Source of the DNA: Cerrena zonata
Taxonomy: Eukaryota; Basidiomycota; Agaricomycetes; Polyporales; Cerrenaceae
Assembly: GCA_038087015.1 (NCBI GenBank)
Contig: JASBNA010000010.1
Location: 124,001-188,000, forward strand
Direction: 5' to 3'
DNA: 64,000 nt
This document shows positions 59,889 to 64,000 of the stretch, one piece after another. The position numbers were made by a program, and so were the translations under genes. How positions within the stretch are numbered: position 1 is the first letter of the stretch; each line of letters starts with the position of its first letter. Under the pieces are notes generated by a model, which saw only the letters and a list, made by a program, of their open reading frames with translations, was not told the DNA's origin and searched no databases.

Positions 59889-62800
59889 ATGACTCTGTTC
59901 TCAAAGAGCGTACAGCTCCTTTACCTTTCTAGCTATGAAACCTGTCCACCACATATACGGCTCCTTGCGCAGTGTTTTGACCGCCCTTTACCATTATCTA
60001 TCCTAACATCACAGCCATCCTCTTCTGTATCTCCGATCGCACGAAAAGCCCTTCTCCAACTTCAGGACGTCATCCGAGATACCACTGACTCTTCTAGTAA
60101 TCCACGTACCAAAAATTCTGAAGACTTCTCAGATTCGCCCCCATTTCTTGATATCACTCTGAGCGTTCGCGCCAAGTTGAAGAAACTGATATCAGGGAAT
60201 CAGGGTGCCCGCGTCATACACGCATTTTTGGACTTGATCTTGAATGCTTTAACAAGGGGGATAGATCCGGATATGTCCTTCCTACATACATCGTAGGTTT
60301 CTGTTTTTGGTCTGTACTACTTCGCACTGATAGAATTATGTGGCATAGTATATGTGACCGGTTTGTGCTCCCTATGGTCGTACTAGAGAACCCAGCCGAG
60401 CAGTCATTTATGGGATCTTCTGTTGCACTCGTATCATGCTTAATCGAAGCTTCAGTGGATGATGACTTGAATACATCTAATCACAACACAAAGATAGATG
60501 TCGAACTTGAAGAGCACTACTATCATGAAGTAAACCGTGATACCCCATCTGATTCTCTTGAGGAAGATATTCTTCCGAATACTACTCAGGAAGCATCTGA
60601 TGATAATATCTCTCCGAAGCTACCAGACACTGGCATTCCACTAGATGCACACGTTCTATACCGTGCAACAAACCCAAGGGTTGTAGCACTACCTTTGCTC
60701 CTAGTTGCCTTGCCAGATCAGATCGTCGCTTTAATGACAAGCGTGCTGTACCAAAGATATGTCTGGAGTTGCGAAGCCTTTCCAGTTGTCGGTCTTAGTA
60801 TGTCTTCAGGAGCAATTGTTCAGGTGGTTTTGGGTTGGCTGGAGGAAAAACGATCAAGCGAAGATGACACAAAAGCGGTGAGCTATGGATGAATTTTATA
60901 CGAAGAAAGGGCATTAAATATGTTCCGTAGATAGTCCCACATATCGTCTTCCCCAGTACAGATACTTTGCCACAACCTTCCACTGGGTATTACGATCTAA
61001 CAGACCCCCAATCTTCTTATGCATTCTCTCAATTTGTTTCGAGTCTCAAACATCATTTTGAAGATGTGGCATCGACGGCTTCCACTTTTTCTTTCCGTAA
61101 ATTCTGTTGGCGTTCTGATCATGGTTTCCATTGTCCTGATGAAGATTTGAACCGGTGGGACCCTAACAAGAAAGTTGCTAATTGGATTCGTAGCCTTGAC
61201 ATTTCAGACTCCCAGTTGTGGTAAGTTCTCGGGAATTTTTACTATCGTTCTAATATTAATATAAATGATCAAGCTGCGTGGATTCTTACAAGCCCGATTC
61301 CATTACAGCCTCGTCTGGCGGGGAAATCGAGAAGAGCACTCACTCATCCGTGTTGTTAGATCTGCGACCTCGACAGTCTAGTCGTCTCCCCTCCCAGGAT
61401 CTTGATGCTAGGTAAGCGAACACTATTTCTATTTCTTCATTAAGGTATTGAATGATTGTAGAACCGAGTCTAGCAGCTCTGTTTCGATCGCACAAATTTC
61501 AAGCTCCAGGTGAGCAACATTCCCCGAATAACGTTACCCACAAGCTAAGCACATCACAAGCCTCGCAGAAGTCAATTCCCCACAATGGGACAGAAGGATG
61601 CCCACTCGGCCAAATTGTATGATGGATCGAGCGGCGTTCAGCATTGGGAGAGTACGAGGGCTGAAAGATACATGCTCTGATCGACTTAATATTGTCAAAG
61701 AGATGACTCAACAATACGACACTATGGTCCGCCCCCCAAAGCTTCTTCCAGCCAGTGAGGTAACCTTGACTCGCATAAGTATGCAATTCACTACGCTAAC
61801 GCAACATACCAGGACCCTACATCAATTGATCCCCAGTTCGAACCATTTCTCTCCACCTTTCTGCAAGCTGTTAGGGACGAATGGGGGAATGTGACCCCAG
61901 ACGACGATCAGTTTGTATCTGAAGACTTCGAGATCACACAATGCATCTTCGAGCGTATATCAGTCTTCATATACTCTTGGCAATCGGCAGTAGCAGTGCA
62001 GGAAAGCTCTAAATTTAGGACTATCTATGAGCAAGATTCCCGCAAGTCTTGGGATACTATCTTCAGTATATTTCACACTGGCTCGGGTCATGTCACCAGT
62101 GAGTATCTGTGAGTCTCTTGATCTTTTTTCGTCATGTATTGTGTCTAATGCTTCTTTAGAACCGAACAGAAATTAATATTCCCAAGAAACCGCGCATTGA
62201 ATATTTCTATCTATCTGGGTTCGAGAGATGAAAGGGTTCATGGGTTTCTTGATGTGATCGACTTTCATCGCGCGGTGTGTATGGAGATGAACAGCAGATC
62301 TAACTACCACGTTAGACCAAGCGGTACTCTGGCTGAAAAACTCAAAGAATTGGATAAACATACGCAGGAGATTTATGCACAAGTCACTCAGGTGTTTCCA
62401 AACATTTCAACATCCAAGTCCACGGATATTCTAGGTCACCCTACTGCTTTGGAATCTGCCTTCGGTATTTGTGACGCGGTCATTGTGGCTCTATCTCTCC
62501 CCATCCGACATCTTATTGATAAACTTAGTGATAGTACCTGTATATTCCCCGTCCGTCAGCCCGAGAACGAAACAGGAGTTCAATCCGAAGGGTCTGTCAG
62601 TACGCATGACAATGAGGATGCTGAAACGACAGATGAGAATATGGAGGGTCAGATGGCACCAGATGCATTGTCTGATGCCACTACAGAAACAATCTTTTGG
62701 CCTATGTTTATTATTGAATACAAACGACCACTACAATCTGCAGACGACGCCCAAGGACTGAGCCATTGCCGCACGTCCGTGCATGCTTCCGTGGAATTTC

Positions 62801-63195
62801 TAGAGTCTATCGGTATCGATACTGCGAAATATCCGGTCCTCGGTTTGCATGCTGAGGGCTGGAAGGGGACCATCATTATGGGTAGAAGGTACCTTGTCCC
62901 TTTAGAGAGTGCTCCGGATGCCCCCGAGGATATTCGTCGAGTGAGTCTACTACGTCTCCTTTAATAATCGTATACTAATATTTCGTCAAAGTGTACCTAC
63001 ATCCTCGACTATGGCGTCGAAGAATTTGACCTGACTGATGCAGCGCAATTCTTCCATTTCCTCGTCGTTGTAGGCCGCATGCTCAAGCAAGCGGAACGTC
63101 TTCAGAAGGATCTAAGTGAATACCGACAACAACTATCAGCGGAGCAAGTAGAAAGGCTTAGAAACTGGTCGATCACTGCTCGGAGGGATAGGTAG
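59889..63195 (+). CDS. Large orphan protein with nuclease-like EYK motif
   Basis: Nine exons: 59889-60292, 60334-60877, 60931-61220, 61274-61411, 61462-61509, 61561-61759, 61813-62108, 62160-62940, 62992-63195; 967 residues, every junction in phase. I do not recognise the family. The N-terminal half is helical and Leu-rich (SYETCPPHIRLLAQCF, PLLLVALPDQIVALMTSVLY). The middle has WDRRMPTRPNCMMDRAAF and a region ending in a disordered acidic stretch (DNEDAETTDENMEG). The C-terminal part reads FWPMFIIEYKRPLQSADDAQ, with E826-Y-K828 at the end of a beta-strand, then a helix (LSHCRTSVHASVEFLESI), the strand YPVLGLHAEGW and a closing coiled-coil-like helix. A beta-strand ending in ExK followed by a helix resembles the core of PD-(D/E)XK nucleases and related fungal nuclease-fold proteins. 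The matching upstream Asp is not certain, so this is a suggestion only. Confidence 0.75.
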
Positions 63196-63806
63196 ACATT
63201 CCCTGGTTTTGCTAACGGAAGACCTACCCAAGATAACCTTAGAAACGTCACGGAAACTCGTAGAAGGAATATATAATCTCTGAAAGACCAGAAAAGGGTA
63301 GAGAGTATAGAGACGGTTGGAACGGATGGACTTGGATTTGGGGGCTGCGGATAGACATTCAACTGAAGGGACGGGTCGTACTTGTAAGTAGGCTATATTG
63401 AATGGCTACAGCAGTTGGAGCAATGAAAACCTAATTTCGCAAATATACTTCATACGCATAGCCTGAGTGCCAAATTACATTAAAATAAACTGAAGAGTAC
63501 TTGAGCTTATCCGGGCCGGCGTATAATACGCTACTTACGCTGGCCCGGTATACGGTATATACCTAACTGAGTCGGTTACATAAGATAATTGATGCGAGAT
63601 ATTCCAATATCCAAGGCTTGCTCAAGGCTTGCTTGTCATCATACCAACATTTCCGAACGTTGGCATTACTCTCACTGTTGCTCGTGAGCTCAAAAACACT
63701 GGCCGGTGGCATATTGTACAAGACATGTCTTAGCAGTCGTTTTCTGACCAATATCTCGAGGCCTAACTCCTATCTTAAACTGAGGCTCTCCAGCTCTAGC
63801 TCATAC
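63196..63806. other. Intergenic, with a GC-rich hairpin
   Basis: No gene recognised before the ATG at 63807, although the plus-strand frame stays open upstream of it. See the hairpin at 63511-63548. Confidence 0.5.
63511..63548. repeat. 13-bp GC-rich hairpin
   Basis: CCGGGCCGGCGTA and its near-complement TACGCTGGCCCGG surround a 12-base loop; one mismatch in the stem. It could be a transcriptional end signal or the tip of a decayed repeat. Confidence 0.7.
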
Positions 63807-64000
63807 ATGCACCGGTGCTCATTGGGAGCTCTTAGAAGACCAGCTTCCGGTTTCTCTGTATCATATAATACTAATATCTCTCGTTATGCTTCACATCTCG
63901 CTTTGAACCCCTTAACACCCGAATTGCTCGACCTGACGACCTCGTATAACCAGGATGTTCAAGAATTGGAGTCTGTACCCGGTGCTCGATCTAATGACTC
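63807..64000 (+). CDS. Start of a gene with mitochondrial-type N-terminus (partial)
   Basis: The frame opens at ATG 63807 and runs off the window (64 codons visible): MHRCSLGALRRPASGFSVSY, then YASHLALNPLTPELLDL and NQDVQELESVPGAR. The first 35 residues are rich in Arg, Ser and Ala and lack acidic residues, as in mitochondrial targeting peptides. The same frame is open upstream to about 63570, so the start could be earlier. The family cannot be judged from this piece. Confidence 0.5.
   Translation, partial: MHRCSLGALRRPASGFSVSYNTNISRYASHLALNPLTPELLDLTTSYNQDVQELESVPGARSND

Overview
The window looks like nuclear DNA of a basidiomycete fungus, probably an agaricomycete. The evidence is genes cut by many 48-70 nt introns, a PIH1-type R2TP subunit, a fungal-type DAHP synthase, a basidiomycete-style sesquiterpene synthase, F-box paralogues, a CFEM-like secreted protein, and KDZ-family (Kyakuja-Dileera-Zisupton) transposase remains. 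I do not commit to a genus.

Positions 1 to about 27,360 are an AT-rich transposon island with no intact host gene. A Ty3/gypsy element on the minus strand (1-2296 and 10872-11728) was split by a second, complete 8.6-kb Ty3/gypsy element (2297-10871; 163-bp LTRs, 4-bp target duplication, polypurine tract, gag, zinc knuckle, protease, RT, RNase H, integrase and an extra 3' ORF). That element was hit in turn by three small inverted-repeat elements starting CACTGGG with 3-bp target duplications. Further right are two inverted copies of a roughly 1-kb element ending in CATCAGGAAAAACCC, a 0.9-kb palindrome with a decayed relative, and a broken KDZ transposase gene. The KDZ gene is cut by another CACTG-ended element and by a 4-kb near-perfect palindrome with a 9-bp target duplication. 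The two LTRs of the 8.6-kb element differ only by transitions, nearly all at CpG sites.

Positions 27,360 to 64,000 are gene space. In order: PIH1 protein (-) and DAHP synthase (+) divergent from a 394-bp spacer; a gene-poor 4 kb; a sesquiterpene synthase (+); an F-box remnant and a sesquiterpene synthase scrap; a CFEM-like GPI-type protein (+); an F-box gene (-) and an F-box pseudogene (-); an APC amino-acid permease (+) with a degenerate 3' echo; eIF5A (-) and a two-LIM protein (+) divergent from a 301-bp spacer; two decayed echoes of the second LIM domain; two genes of unknown function (-); a one-helix membrane protein (+); a small secreted protein (-); a 967-residue orphan gene (+); and the start of a gene with a mitochondrial-looking N-terminus running off the end.

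Exon models were built by hand from splice signals and reading frame; every complete model closes in frame. Highlights are a 4-nt microexon that restores the conserved YFEKPR motif of DAHP synthase, an 8-nt microexon in the LIM gene, a GC-AG intron in the permease, a hydrophobic tail on the terpene synthase, and the 967-aa orphan with a nuclease-like EYK motif. No single dramatic new system is evident. The best candidates for undescribed biology are the 4-kb palindromic element and the orphan gene.
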